The notes: generated by a model from the letters alone, not told the origin. Numbered from the stretch's first letter, positions 43,125 to 53,093 are shown. The stretch: 64,000 nucleotides of DNA from Flagellimonas taeanensis (GCF_003584105.1 NZ_QXFO01000023.1:2501-66500), one strand, 5' to 3'. Numbers and translations: made by a program.

Positions 43125-45305
43125 TTAATTCCATGTGGGCCGGATTCCCGGAGCGAATGGAAACTGTAACGATTTGTAATGTTCGAGGATATTCTCCGGC
43201 TTTTCCATTTCCTTTGGAAAATCCATTTTTGAGTATGTTTGAAAATACAGCATGCAGGCATCCCGCCACCATTTGGCCTCCTTGAGCTGTATACCCAATA
43301 ACATGCTTACTTGATTGTGCCTATATTCATCCACAAAGGGCTTCATACTCTCCCAAGTTTTTATCATATCCCTGACTTGATCCACCCCTTCTTGGTATTT
43401 GATCCCCAGCCCGTCCCAAAGTGTTCTTCCATTCTTAAGCTGATAATCCCACGGCAAGTGATGAAACCATAAAAGGTATTCTTCTGGACAAGTGTTTGGG
43501 TCACTGAATTTTTCTTCGATTTCCGGTGCATATTGGGATAGGGCATTACTTCCGGTTCTCGTTCTATCAAATCCAATACCTTCTTCATCTGCTTTATGAT
43601 AGTATACAGGGTTCCATTCCGGTCTGGAAAGATTGTCCACCCAAGGTCCAGGGCCATAATGGTGGTTCGTATCAAACATATGGTGCAATCCCAACGGGTT
43701 CATGTAGTTGACCACGGCTTCCCTGGATTCCAACATCATTTTCTTCACGGGCCCCACAAAGTTTTCATCATTGGTAAACGTGCATCGCAGCCATTCCTCC
43801 GCAATGGTATCCGAATCGAGATAGGGGTCCCATGCCAGTCTTCCAAAGCCATACCAATCTGCCTGCCCGAAAGGATGTCCGGTCCAATTGGCGTCCGTTC
43901 CAATGTTGGACACACCTGCCATTCCCGTCACTTTTTTATGGTTCAGGGAACCATCGACGACCTTGGCAACCGTAGATCCTTTTCCTTTTTGATAGGTATC
44001 GCTCCGGAGTACCTCTTCAAAAAGCTTGGGCAAATAGACAAGGTGTGTGGCAAAGCCCAAATATTCCTTGGTGATTTGAAACTCCATCATCTGGGAAGTG
44101 TTTGGCATGGCGCCGAACATGGGATGAAAAGGTTCCCTCGGCTGAAAGTCGATGGGACCGTTCTTTACTTGAATCAGTACATTGTCACGATATTTTCCAT
44201 CATCGGGAACAAATTCGCTATAGGCCTGTTTGGCACGGTCCGTATCGTCATGCTCAGAATATACAAAAGCGCGCCAGATGACCACTCCCTTATGGGGCCT
44301 TAGGGCATCTGCCAATAGGTTGGCCCCATCCAAATGGGTGCGGCCGTAATTTTGCGGTCCAGGCTGTCCCTCTGAATTGGCTTTCACCAAAAAACCACCA
44401 AAATCAGGAATCAGGTCATAAATTTCCTTGGTCTTGCCCTTCCACCATTGGATCACGTCGGTATCTAAGGGATCGGCAGTCTCCAGGCCACCTATTTCAA
44501 TAGGTGCGGAAAAACGAGCAGTGAGATAAACCTTCAGTCCATAGGGACGGAACACATCGGCCAATGCCTTGACCTTTTCCAGATAATGCGGGGTCAAGAC
44601 CAGCCCATTGGCATTGACGTTGGTCAATGCCGTGCCATTGATCCCCAAGGAAGCATTGGCCCTGGCATAGTCGATATAGCGTTGGTCTATGTAATCGGGC
44701 AGCGTGTGCCAGTTCCAAATGGAAAATCCGGAATAGCCCCGTTCAACGGAACGGTCAAGATTGTCCCAATGGTTCAGCATCCGGATATCCACTTTGGGAG
44801 ACTCCACCACTTGTAGGTCATCCAATGCTTGGTGCATTTGAAGAATACGGAGAAAATGAAAGGTCCCATAGAGCAATCCAATGTCCGTTTGGGCCGTGAC
44901 CAACACTATACGATGTTTTTTATTTTCAATAGATCTGATAAAATAACCCTCGCCTGTAAGACCGGCAGGGTCAACCAAAGTCCGAAGGTCCTCCCCCAAA
45001 TCTGCATATCGGGAAACGATCAATTGATTTTGGAAGGTAGGGTTTGGTTCAAACCTTACCTCTTGCTGCAACAACCCTCCCAGCCCCCTGTCCAGTTCCT
45101 TTTTGATGACATCCACAGTAGCCCCACCATCCGTTACGAACACAGTCTGCAACTGGTTCCTATAGGTTTCCAAAAGGGACGAATCATTGATTTTTCCGTA
45201 ATTCAACCAAAGGTTGTAGCCATTGTCCATGGAAAATGACATATTGAACAGCAAAAGCAACAAACCAACTAAGTAGGCCGCTCTTGTTTTCTTGGTAAGT
45301 TTCAT
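43125..45305 (-). CDS. GH67 alpha-glucuronidase
   Basis: GH67 removes (4-O-methyl)glucuronate from the non-reducing end of aldouronic acids, i.e. after endo-xylanase action, usually inside the cell or periplasm. The N-terminal leader (MKLTKKTRAAYLVGLLLLLF) is a signal peptide, so periplasmic location is likely. Family blocks: DIRMLNHWDNLDRSVERGYS, LTARFSAPIEIGGLETADPL, the catalytic-region FLVKANSEGQPGPQNYGRTH, and HHLPWDYQLKNGRTLWDG. The start at 45305 is chosen for its clean signal peptide (ATG at 45320 is also possible; the GTG at 45362 overlaps an operator). First gene of the leftward glucuronate operon. Confidence 0.95.
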   Translation of the reverse strand: MKLTKKTRAAYLVGLLLLLFNMSFSMDNGYNLWLNYGKINDSSLLETYRNQLQTVFVTDGGATVDVIKKELDRGLGGLLQQEVRFEPNPTFQNQLIVSRYADLGEDLRTLVDPAGLTGEGYFIRSIENKKHRIVLVTAQTDIGLLYGTFHFLRILQMHQALDDLQVVESPKVDIRMLNHWDNLDRSVERGYSGFSIWNWHTLPDYIDQRYIDYARANASLGINGTALTNVNANGLVLTPHYLEKVKALADVFRPYGLKVYLTARFSAPIEIGGLETADPLDTDVIQWWKGKTKEIYDLIPDFGGFLVKANSEGQPGPQNYGRTHLDGANLLADALRPHKGVVIWRAFVYSEHDDTDRAKQAYSEFVPDDGKYRDNVLIQVKNGPIDFQPREPFHPMFGAMPNTSQMMEFQITKEYLGFATHLVYLPKLFEEVLRSDTYQKGKGSTVAKVVDGSLNHKKVTGMAGVSNIGTDANWTGHPFGQADWYGFGRLAWDPYLDSDTIAEEWLRCTFTNDENFVGPVKKMMLESREAVVNYMNPLGLHHMFDTNHHYGPGPWVDNLSRPEWNPVYYHKADEEGIGFDRTRTGSNALSQYAPEIEEKFSDPNTCPEEYLLWFHHLPWDYQLKNGRTLWDGLGIKYQEGVDQVRDMIKTWESMKPFVDEYRHNQVSMLLGIQLKEAKWWRDACMLYFQTYSKMDFPKEMEKPENILEHYKSLQFPFAPGIRPTWN

Positions 45306-45344
45306 CAGTTGAAAGTTCATAATGGAGAAGTTGATAAATTTATA

Positions 45345-45360
45345 TATCAACCAATTGCGC
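45345..45360. promoter_or_regulatory. Weak LacI-type operator before GH67
   Basis: TATCAACCAATTGCGC matches 10 of 16 bases of the consensus, with the right half ATTGCG intact. It lies 40 bases upstream of the GH67 start and 58 bases (centre to centre) from a stronger site, so looping or cooperative binding is possible. Confidence 0.45.
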
Positions 45361-45402
45361 ACGGTAAAATAAATAAAATATTTATAGATTTACAAAATAT
45401 TT

Positions 45403-45418
45403 ACGCAATCGATTCCGA
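45403..45418. promoter_or_regulatory. LacI-type operator between GH67 and uxaC
   Basis: ACGCAATCGATTCCGA matches the perfect palindrome in 14 of 16 bases (left half fully). It lies in the 265-base divergent region and could control both the leftward GH67 operon and the rightward uxaC gene. Confidence 0.7.
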
Positions 45419-45570
45419 AAATGGAAATTTTTATAAAACTTAGATTCCAAATGCTTAAAAACCAGCCAAACACCAAAATCCTACTACGAGTCCCAACAAC
45501 AGGAATAGTAAAGAACAGCGCTATCTTGTCACAACCACAATACTTTTCACCCACCTTTAGAGATTGACAC

Positions 45571-47004
45571 ATGAAAAACTTTATACATGACGATTTTTTG
45601 TTGGAGACCGACCATGCCAAGGAACTTTATCACGATTATGCCAAAAACCAGCCCATCATAGATTACCATTCCCATTTGCCCCCCAAGGAGCTTGCTGGGA
45701 ATAGAATGTTTGAAAACATGACCCAGCTCTGGATTGATGGGGACCACTATAAATGGAGGGCCATGCGTGCCCTGGGCATCCCTGAAAAATACATAACAGG
45801 GGAGGCACCGGACAGTGAAAAATTCAATAAATGGGCAGAAACTGTTCCCTATGCCCTTCGAAACCCCCTATACCACTGGACCCACTTGGAACTTAGCCGT
45901 TATTTTGGGATTGGTGACCTTTTGACCCCCAAGACTGCAGGAAAAATATACGAAGAATGCAACGCCAAACTTGGTTTGGAGGATTATTCGGCACGTGGCC
46001 TGATCCACAGGATGAACGTTGAGGTGGTCTGTACTACGGATGACCCTTTGGACAGCTTGGACCATCACAAGGACCTTGCCGGATCTGGGTGGCCCGTGAA
46101 GGTGCTCCCTACTTTCAGGCCGGACGGGCTGATCACTATTGAAGGTGCGGCATTTATCGATTACCTGTCATCACTTTCCAAGATCACCAATATCAAAATC
46201 ACTGATTTTAAAACTTTGGGACAGGCCATCAAGAAAAGGGTGGAATATTTTCATAAAAACGGTTGCCGACTTTCAGACCATGGCCTTCCGCATGCTTATG
46301 CTATGGATTTTACCGAAGTGGAAATCAATAACATTGTGTCGGACCGTCTGAGGGGCGGGACCATCTCCAAAAAAGAAGTGGCCCAATACAAATCTGCCGT
46401 CCTTGGCCTTTTGGGTGGTCTCTACACGGAGAAAAATTGGACCATGCAGCTCCATTTGGGACCTATCCGGAACACCAACGAGGTCATCTTGTCCAAGGTC
46501 GGCTTCAATGCGGGGGTAGACAGCATAGGTGATTTTCAACAGGCCGAACAACTTGCCGGTCTATTGAACGGCCTGAACAACAAAGGCCATCTTCCAAAGA
46601 CCGTGCTCTATAACTCCAACCCCAACGACAATGAACTGTTTGCCACCATGGCGGGCAACTTCAACGGGGATGGCATAAAGGGCAAGGTACAGTTTGGGGC
46701 GGCATGGTGGTTCCTCGATCAAATGGATGGCATCACCAACCAATTGAACGCCCTTTCCAATATGGGACTGTTGAGTTGTTCCGTTGGGATGCTGACGGAC
46801 AGTAGGAGTTTCTTATCCTTCCCAAGGCATGAATATTACAGAAGAATCCTCTGCAACCTATTGGGCAAGGACATCAAAGCGGGTCTTTTGCCGAATGATA
46901 TGGAATGGATCGGGAAAATTGTAAGGGACATCACCTACAACAATGCGAAGGATTTTTTCCAGTTTCCCAGCTATGTGGAAAAAGCCCCTTTGGAAAATGG
47001 ATAA
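45571..47004 (+). CDS. uxaC: Glucuronate isomerase
   Basis: UxaC turns D-glucuronate into D-fructuronate, the first step of glucuronate use, feeding the SDR and UxuA encoded next to it. The 477-residue protein belongs to the amidohydrolase-like uronate isomerase family. Blocks: the metal-site HSHLPPKELAGN (YHSHLPP), VVCTTDDPLDSLDHH, SDHGLPHAYA, and MQLHLGPIRNTNEVI. The C-terminal DSRSFLSFPRHEYYRRILC is typical. Cytoplasmic. Its promoter region holds the operator at 45403. It ends 27 bases before the converging lacI-type gene. Confidence 0.97.
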   Translation: MKNFIHDDFLLETDHAKELYHDYAKNQPIIDYHSHLPPKELAGNRMFENMTQLWIDGDHYKWRAMRALGIPEKYITGEAPDSEKFNKWAETVPYALRNPLYHWTHLELSRYFGIGDLLTPKTAGKIYEECNAKLGLEDYSARGLIHRMNVEVVCTTDDPLDSLDHHKDLAGSGWPVKVLPTFRPDGLITIEGAAFIDYLSSLSKITNIKITDFKTLGQAIKKRVEYFHKNGCRLSDHGLPHAYAMDFTEVEINNIVSDRLRGGTISKKEVAQYKSAVLGLLGGLYTEKNWTMQLHLGPIRNTNEVILSKVGFNAGVDSIGDFQQAEQLAGLLNGLNNKGHLPKTVLYNSNPNDNELFATMAGNFNGDGIKGKVQFGAAWWFLDQMDGITNQLNALSNMGLLSCSVGMLTDSRSFLSFPRHEYYRRILCNLLGKDIKAGLLPNDMEWIGKIVRDITYNNAKDFFQFPSYVEKAPLENG

Positions 47005-47031
47005 GAAGGGCTACGCTCCTACTCGATTGTC

Positions 47032-48090
47032 TCAACTGGTCTTGGTGGAATGGAGTATCTTGGCTTTCTTCAGAGAGGAGTCCCTTACAATGATCTCCGT
47101 ACCCAGGACCGTTATCTCCGTGAGGTCTGCATCATAATTTTGGCCGGAATGGTTCAGGATTCTTTTGGCCGAAATGGCCCCCATTTTGCTGGCCGGGTGC
47201 GATACGGTGGAAAGGGAAGGCTGCATAATAGAAGCTATCGGGTCGTCATTGAACCCTATCACGGCCAGTTCTTGCGGAACCTCCACTCCCATTTTTTTTG
47301 CACACATAATGGCACTCACGGCAGCCGTGTCGTTTGCAGAAAATATGCCGTCGGGCGGTTCTGGCATTTTCAAAAGTTTTTTGGTGGCCTTGTTCCCTTC
47401 TTCAAAACTCAAGGTCTTAAAATGGATGATAAGTTCGTCCCTGATGGGCAGGCCAGACTCCCGCAGCGCATCCAGATAGCCCTTTTTCCTTTCCTCATAG
47501 ATGTTCCTGTGCTGCGCTCCCGCAAAATGTGCAATTCTGGTACACCCTTGGTCTATCAAATGTTTGGTGGCCGAGTATCCCGCAGTATAGTTGTCTATCA
47601 CCACTTTGTACGAATTGAAATTGTCCGGCACCCTATCCACAAAGACAATGGGAATCCCCTGATCTATAAATTTTTGAAAATGGGCCATGTCCACCGTTTC
47701 CATCGATAAGGAAACGATAAGGCCCGTGATCCTGCTATCATATAGTGCATTGCAGTTGCTCACCTCGTTTTCATACATATCGTTGGATTGGCTGATCAGC
47801 ACATTATACCCCGCCTTTCGAGCGGTTTCCTCGATACCACTGATCAGGGAGGCCATAAATGGTCGATTTATCCGGGAGATAAGCACACCTATGGTATTGC
47901 TTTTATTGTTCCTGAGACCTGCGGCCAAATTGTTGGGGCGGTACCCCATTTCCTTCGCAGCCTCTTTGATCAGCTTGATTGTTTTCTTACTGATGCTCTT
48001 ATGGTTGTTCAAAGCTCTTGAAATCGTCGAGGGGGAATAGTTCAATTCTTTGGCGAGATCATAGATGGTAACCTCCTTTTTAATCTTCAT
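47032..48090 (-). CDS. LacI-family transcriptional regulator of the xylan locus
   Basis: The N-terminal helix-turn-helix (TIYDLAKELNYSPSTISRAL, residues ~8-28) and hinge (KEMGYRPNNLAAGLRNNKSN) precede a periplasmic-binding-protein-like sensor domain. That domain shows IGVLISRINRPFMASLISGI, the IVFVDRVP block, and GIFSANDTAAVSAIMCAKKM. LacI proteins bind palindromic operators and leave on effector binding. The sites near 23651, 33145, 45403 and 48326 have the expected CG-centred palindrome (TCGA). The effector cannot be told; xylose, xylobiose or a glucuronate-derived sugar are candidates. Likely autoregulated, as an operator lies 240 bases upstream. It is divergent from xylB. Confidence 0.93.
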   Translation of the reverse strand: MKIKKEVTIYDLAKELNYSPSTISRALNNHKSISKKTIKLIKEAAKEMGYRPNNLAAGLRNNKSNTIGVLISRINRPFMASLISGIEETARKAGYNVLISQSNDMYENEVSNCNALYDSRITGLIVSLSMETVDMAHFQKFIDQGIPIVFVDRVPDNFNSYKVVIDNYTAGYSATKHLIDQGCTRIAHFAGAQHRNIYEERKKGYLDALRESGLPIRDELIIHFKTLSFEEGNKATKKLLKMPEPPDGIFSANDTAAVSAIMCAKKMGVEVPQELAVIGFNDDPIASIMQPSLSTVSHPASKMGAISAKRILNHSGQNYDADLTEITVLGTEIIVRDSSLKKAKILHSTKTS

Positions 48091-48325
48091 CTGTCAAATA
48101 CCGTTAGGTTTTCCAAGCACGATAATGGATAAGCTTGAATTTCAATTCACTAAATTAGTTTTTAGTTTTTGTATAGAATAATTTTTTTAAATTGTTCAAA
48201 AAACACTTAATAATAAACAATACCTTGCTTTTACATATTTCATCTTAATTATCTCCAATGAAAAAATAAAGGTACGGTATTGTAAAAAAATTTATCCTTT
48301 CTGTGGAATTTAAGGAAATAAAGGT

Positions 48326-48341
48326 ACGCAATCGATTCCGT
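48326..48341. promoter_or_regulatory. LacI-type operator before xylB
   Basis: ACGCAATCGATTCCGT has one mismatch to the perfect palindrome. It lies directly in front of TATATTTG (48346-48353), where the -33 to -7 spacer of the xylB promoter must be, so binding should block RNA polymerase. Also able to act on the divergent lacI-type gene. Confidence 0.8.
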
Positions 48342-48345
48342 TGTT

Positions 48346-48353
48346 TATATTTG
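48346..48353 (+). promoter_or_regulatory. -7 promoter element of xylB-xylA-transporter operon
   Basis: TATATTTG 34 bases before the xylB start codon; the usual -33 box is replaced by operator sequence. Confidence 0.65.
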
Positions 48354-48387
48354 GAAAGCATAGAAATTAATCTAATCATCAAAATTC

Positions 48388-49872
48388 ATGTATTGGATAG
48401 GATTCGACATTGGTAGTTCGTCCATAAAAGCTGCCTTGATAAATGCCGATGATGGCAGCGTTAGGGATATTGCACAACAGCCCCGACAAGAAATGCCCAT
48501 TGATTCCCCAAACCGCGGATGGGCCGAGCAAGATCCCGACTTATGGTGGAAATATGTATGCGCAGCCATCCACGAGCTGATATCAAAAAACAACATTGTC
48601 AAAACTGACATCAAGGGCATCGGTATCTCCTATCAAATGCACGGGTTGGTGACCGTGGGCAAAGACCTTCAGCCACTAAGGCCCTCCATCATCTGGTGTG
48701 ATAGCAGGGCCGTGGAAACCGGGGAGCAACTGTTCCAAAAAGCTGGAAAAACAAAATGTGTGGAGCACTTGTTGAATGCGCCGGGCAATTTTACCCTTTC
48801 CAAGCTCAAATGGGTGAAGGACAACGAACCTGGCATCTATGGAAAAATCCACAAATTCATGTTGCCAGGTGATTACATCGCCCTAAAATTATCCGGAGAG
48901 TGTGTGACCACCCCTTCCGGACTTTCGGAAGGAATCCTGTGGGACTTCAAAGAAAATGCTCCGGCCACATGGCTCTTGGAGGAAGCAGGCATAGATCCCT
49001 CCCTCGTTTCAGAGGTACGGCCTTCGTTTTCGGAACAAGGCTTTGTGAGCAAACAGGGCGCAGCGGAATCCGGTCTCCCTGAAGGCATTCCCATCATGTA
49101 CCGCGCGGGCGATCAGCCCAACAATGCATTGTCCCTGAATGTTATGGAACCAGGGCAGATAGCGGCCACTGGGGGCACTTCTGGGGTGGTCTATGCCATA
49201 TCCGGACACGAAAAGACAAGGGAGCATACGCGTATCAACAGTTTTGCCCACACCAACCATACGGCAAAAAATCCAAGAATCGGCAAGTTGCTCTGCATCA
49301 ACGGAACAGGAATCCAATACAGCTGGATCAAGAATGAACTCACCAAGGGTCTTTCCTATGACAACATGAACCAACAAGCCGAGTCCATACCAGTGGGTTC
49401 CGAAGGGCTACAGATCTTGCCCTTTGGCAACGGAGCGGAGCGAATGTTGGAAAATTGCAATAAGGGCTCACGGGTGTTGAACCTCAATTTCAATGTGCAC
49501 AAAGCCCCCCATATGTTCAGGGCGGCACTCGAAGGCATTGCTTTCTCGTTTGTGTATGGTATGGAAATCCTTCAGAATGATGGGGTGGAGATCACCTCCA
49601 TCAAAGCGGGCAACGATAATCTGTTCAGGGCGGAACTGTTCTCCCAGACCATAGCTACGCTGACGAACAGTAAAATAGACATTGTGCAGACCACTGGGGC
49701 GGTAGGGGCGGCAAGGGCGGCGGCCTTTGCCCATGGCGATTTTGCGAGCATTGGGGAGGCAACGGCATCAGATGCCATACAGATGACCCATGAGCCTGTA
49801 GCCTCATCCGATGCGTACCACGAAGCCTATCAAACATGGAAAAAAGAATTGAAAAAATATATTGATAACTGA
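48388..49872 (+). CDS. xylB: Xylulokinase
   Basis: XylB phosphorylates D-xylulose to xylulose 5-phosphate, which enters the pentose phosphate pathway (transketolase at 15183). The 494-residue FGGY-family kinase has the N-terminal MYWIGFDIGSSSIKAALINA block, the substrate GISYQMHGLVTVG region, and IWCDSRAVETGEQ. The catalytic Asp is in YRAGDQPNNALS. The C-terminal ATPase block is ATGGTSGVVYA, with EGIAFSFVYGMEIL. Cytoplasmic. First gene of the xylB-xylA-symporter operon, under the LacI operator. Confidence 0.95.
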   Translation: MYWIGFDIGSSSIKAALINADDGSVRDIAQQPRQEMPIDSPNRGWAEQDPDLWWKYVCAAIHELISKNNIVKTDIKGIGISYQMHGLVTVGKDLQPLRPSIIWCDSRAVETGEQLFQKAGKTKCVEHLLNAPGNFTLSKLKWVKDNEPGIYGKIHKFMLPGDYIALKLSGECVTTPSGLSEGILWDFKENAPATWLLEEAGIDPSLVSEVRPSFSEQGFVSKQGAAESGLPEGIPIMYRAGDQPNNALSLNVMEPGQIAATGGTSGVVYAISGHEKTREHTRINSFAHTNHTAKNPRIGKLLCINGTGIQYSWIKNELTKGLSYDNMNQQAESIPVGSEGLQILPFGNGAERMLENCNKGSRVLNLNFNVHKAPHMFRAALEGIAFSFVYGMEILQNDGVEITSIKAGNDNLFRAELFSQTIATLTNSKIDIVQTTGAVGAARAAAFAHGDFASIGEATASDAIQMTHEPVASSDAYHEAYQTWKKELKKYIDN

Positions 49873-49885
49873 ATAAACCACGATC

Positions 49886-51211
49886 ATGATCACAACAGGA
49901 AACAAAGAATATTTTAAAGGGATAGGAAAAATCCAATATGAGGGAAAATCATCCGATAACCCACTGGCATTCAAGTATTATGATGAAAACAAAGTTGTAG
50001 GTGGCAAGACCATGAAGGAGCATTTCAGGTTTGCCATAGCCTATTGGCATACCTTCACCGGTACAGGTGGAGATCCCTTTGGTGCCCCTACCCAAGATTT
50101 CCCTTGGCTTTCAAGCACAGACCCCATCCAACAGGCCAAGGACAAAATGGACGCCGCTTTTGAGTTCATGACCAAGATTGGCGCTCCCTACTATTGCTTC
50201 CATGATTTTGATCTGATCTCGGAAGGGGCCACCCTTGCCGAATCTGAAAAGCGACTGGACCTCATCACGGATTACGCCCAGGAAAAAATGAGGTCATCGG
50301 GGATAAAATTACTCTGGGGAACGGCCAATTGCTTCAGTAATCCCCGATATATGAACGGCGCTGCGACCAACCCCGATTTTGATGTGGTCGCTTTCGCCGG
50401 GGCACAGGTGAAAAACGCCTTGGACGCCACCATCAAACTAGGTGGTGAAAACTACGTCTTCTGGGGCGGGCGTGAGGGCTACATGTCCCTGTTGAACACC
50501 GATATGGGCCGCGAACTTGACCACATGGCGCGCTTTCTGCACATGGCCAAGGACTACGCTAGGAAGCAGGGCTTCAAAGGCACTTTTTTCATTGAACCCA
50601 AACCAATGGAACCTACCAAGCACCAGTATGATTTTGATTCGGCGACCGTGCTCGGCTTCCTAACCAAATATGATCTTTTGGATGATTTCAAACTCAACAT
50701 CGAGGTGAACCACGCCACCTTGGCCCAACACACTTTTGAGCACGAGCTCCAAGTGGCCGCGGACAACAACCTCTTGGGAAGCATCGATGCCAATAGGGGC
50801 GATTATCAAAACGGGTGGGACACCGACCAGTTCCCTGTGGATGTGTATGAACTCACCCAGGCCATGTTGGTAATCCTTCAGGCAGGTGGTTTTCAGGGCG
50901 GTGGAATCAATTTCGACGCCAAGATCAGACGAAATTCCACAGACCTGGAAGATATTTTCCATGCCCACATTGGAGGGATGGACGCATTTTCAAGGGCATT
51001 GTTGGCCGCAAATGCAATATTGGAAAATTCCAAATATGTCAGCATGAGAAGTGACCGCTACGCCTCTTTTGACTCTGGGAACGGAAAAGCGTTCGAAGAG
51101 GGAAAACTCACTTTGGAAGACCTTCATGCACATGCCTCTTCCAACCCAAACATCGAAAAACGGAGCGGGAAGCAAGAGTTGTTTGAAAACATCATCAACC
51201 AGTACATATAA
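49886..51211 (+). CDS. xylA: Xylose isomerase
   Basis: XylA converts D-xylose to D-xylulose with two divalent metals. The 441 residues are typical of class II enzymes. Landmarks: [13 protein letters not shown] with the catalytic His, [20 protein letters not shown], metal-site residues in [17 protein letters not shown], and [16 protein letters not shown]. The C-terminal part has [20 protein letters not shown] and [11 protein letters not shown]. It is cytoplasmic and follows xylB after 13 bases. Confidence 0.98.
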   Translation: MITTGNKEYFKGIGKIQYEGKSSDNPLAFKYYDENKVVGGKTMKEHFRFAIAYWHTFTGTGGDPFGAPTQDFPWLSSTDPIQQAKDKMDAAFEFMTKIGAPYYCFHDFDLISEGATLAESEKRLDLITDYAQEKMRSSGIKLLWGTANCFSNPRYMNGAATNPDFDVVAFAGAQVKNALDATIKLGGENYVFWGGREGYMSLLNTDMGRELDHMARFLHMAKDYARKQGFKGTFFIEPKPMEPTKHQYDFDSATVLGFLTKYDLLDDFKLNIEVNHATLAQHTFEHELQVAADNNLLGSIDANRGDYQNGWDTDQFPVDVYELTQAMLVILQAGGFQGGGINFDAKIRRNSTDLEDIFHAHIGGMDAFSRALLAANAILENSKYVSMRSDRYASFDSGNGKAFEEGKLTLEDLHAHASSNPNIEKRSGKQELFENIINQYI

Positions 51212-51242
51212 ACAATAACCGAACAAGCTAAACCCAACAATT

Positions 51243-52895
51243 ATGGAATCAGTTTTAGAAAGACCGGATTGGATCGTTCTCGGCATTTATTTTTTGGCCC
51301 TTATCGCAGTGGCGGCATGGGTGGTCCTCCAAAAGAACAAGGACACAGAAGATTACTTTTTGGCGGGAAGGAACGTAGGCTGGTTTGTGATCGGGGCTTC
51401 CATCTTTGCGTCGAACATTGGCTCGGAACACGTTGTGGGACTTGCTGGTACTGGATTCGAGTCGGGCACGCCCATGGCACATTATGAACTTCACGCCTGG
51501 ATCGTACTCTTGCTCGGTTGGTTATTCCTTCCTTTCTATATTAGGAGCGGGGCGTTCACCATGCCAGAGTTCCTTGAAAAAAGGTTTGATAGTCGTTCGC
51601 GTTGGTTCCTTTCCATTTTTTCGTTGGTCGCTTATGTATTGACCAAGGTTTCCGTCACTATTTATGCCGGCGGCATTGTGGTCTCGGAACTTTTGGGCAT
51701 CCCTTTTTGGTATGGTGCCATCGGAGTGGTGGTCTTTACTGGGATCTACACCATCGTCGGTGGAATGAAAGCCGTGATCTACACCGAGACCTTACAGACC
51801 GTCATCTTAATTCTGGGTTCATTGACCATCACCTATCTGGGATTACAAGAAGTGGGTGGCTGGGGACAGCTCAGGGAAACGGTGACATCCGTAAGTCCAG
51901 ATCATTTCAATATGTGGCGCCCTATGAGCGACCCACAGTTCCCATGGACCGGCCTATTAATCGGTGGGACCATAGTGGGAATCTGGTATTGGTGTACCGA
52001 TCAATATATTGTGCAACGAACCCTTGCTGCCAACAATATTAAAATAGGAAGACGGGGGGCCATTTTTGGTGCCTATCTGAAGCTGATGCCCATCCTGATC
52101 TTTTTGATCCCAGGGATCATTGCCTTTGCCCTGACCATCCAAAACCCCGAGGTTTTCAACGTTGATCGTGCCGATAGGGCATTCCCCATGCTGGTAAAGA
52201 CTCTTCTTCCCGTAGGGTTGAAAGGTTTGGTGGCCGGGGGACTTATGGCGGCCCTAATGAGTTCCTTGGCATCTGTGTTCAACTCCTGTTCTACCATTTT
52301 CACGATGGATATCTATAAAAAACTCCGTCCGGAAAAGACCGAACGTGAACTGTTGACCATTGGTAAGGTAGCCACGGGCATCATCGTGGTCCTTGGAATC
52401 ATCTGGATACCCATTATGGACAAAATAGGTGGCGGGGTCATGTACCAGTATCTGCAAAACGTACAATCTTACATTGCACCTCCGGTAACAGCCGTGTTCT
52501 TATTGGGCATTCTTTGGAAACGGGTCAATTCCAAAGCTGCGATTACGACGCTTTTGGCGGGTCTGGTCCTGTTGGTCCTCAGGTTGGGCTCCGAAATTTA
52601 CTACCAACCTCAAATAGTGGCCGGTGAGGAGGTTTCTGGCTTCCTATTTCAGTTTGCCACGGTGAACTTTGCCCACATGGCCATTTTTATGTTCATCTTT
52701 TCGGTGGTACTTTGCGTATCGGTCAGTTTGGCCACGACGCCACCTGACTATGTGACCATCAAAGGGCTTTCCTTTGGCACCTTGTCCGCTGAGGACAAAG
52801 CGGCCACCAAGGGAAGTTACAGCAAAGTCGACGTGGTGCTCTCCGTATTGTTGGTGATCATAGTGATTGCAATTCTATCCTATTTCACGGGATAA
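51243..52895 (+). CDS. Sodium/solute symporter (SGLT-type), probable xylose importer
   Basis: A 550-residue SSS-family inner-membrane protein with about 14 TM helices. The family blocks are DYFLAGRNVGWFVIGASIFA, SNIGSEHVVGLAGTGFESG, GIYTIVGGMKAVIYTETLQT, WYWCTDQYIVQRTLAANN and GLMAALMSSLASVFNS. SSS members move a sugar with sodium ions. Its place after xylA and the operon structure suggest xylose or xylo-oligosaccharide entry from the periplasm. A terminator follows about 50 bases downstream. Confidence 0.93.
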   Translation: MESVLERPDWIVLGIYFLALIAVAAWVVLQKNKDTEDYFLAGRNVGWFVIGASIFASNIGSEHVVGLAGTGFESGTPMAHYELHAWIVLLLGWLFLPFYIRSGAFTMPEFLEKRFDSRSRWFLSIFSLVAYVLTKVSVTIYAGGIVVSELLGIPFWYGAIGVVVFTGIYTIVGGMKAVIYTETLQTVILILGSLTITYLGLQEVGGWGQLRETVTSVSPDHFNMWRPMSDPQFPWTGLLIGGTIVGIWYWCTDQYIVQRTLAANNIKIGRRGAIFGAYLKLMPILIFLIPGIIAFALTIQNPEVFNVDRADRAFPMLVKTLLPVGLKGLVAGGLMAALMSSLASVFNSCSTIFTMDIYKKLRPEKTERELLTIGKVATGIIVVLGIIWIPIMDKIGGGVMYQYLQNVQSYIAPPVTAVFLLGILWKRVNSKAAITTLLAGLVLLVLRLGSEIYYQPQIVAGEEVSGFLFQFATVNFAHMAIFMFIFSVVLCVSVSLATTPPDYVTIKGLSFGTLSAEDKAATKGSYSKVDVVLSVLLVIIVIAILSYFTG

Positions 52896-52947
52896 AATAA
52901 ATCACCATTCATCGCAGCGATTACGTTGGTTTTGTGGAAAACAACGG

Positions 52948-52988
52948 AAAACCTTGACAATCCCAGATTAATCAAGGTTTTTTCTTTT
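52948..52988 (+). terminator. Terminator of the xylB-xylA-symporter operon
   Basis: AAAACCTTGA (52948-52957) pairs with TCAAGGTTTT (52972-52981), followed by TTCTTTT. Confidence 0.8.
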
Positions 52989-53093
52989 ATAGTCCATTTG
53001 GGTTGCCCTATTCTCTGTTGGCGACACACTCTACATCCACCTCGTGTCATGGTCCAATGAAAATCCCTACATTTATAAAAGTTCAAACAAACC

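Noticed and set aside
43596..44303. 235-codon frame antisense to GH67
   Set aside because: Shadow of a long conserved gene.
45390..45620. 76-codon minus-strand frame between GH67 and uxaC
   Set aside because: It overlaps the operator region and the uxaC start and has no recognisable features.
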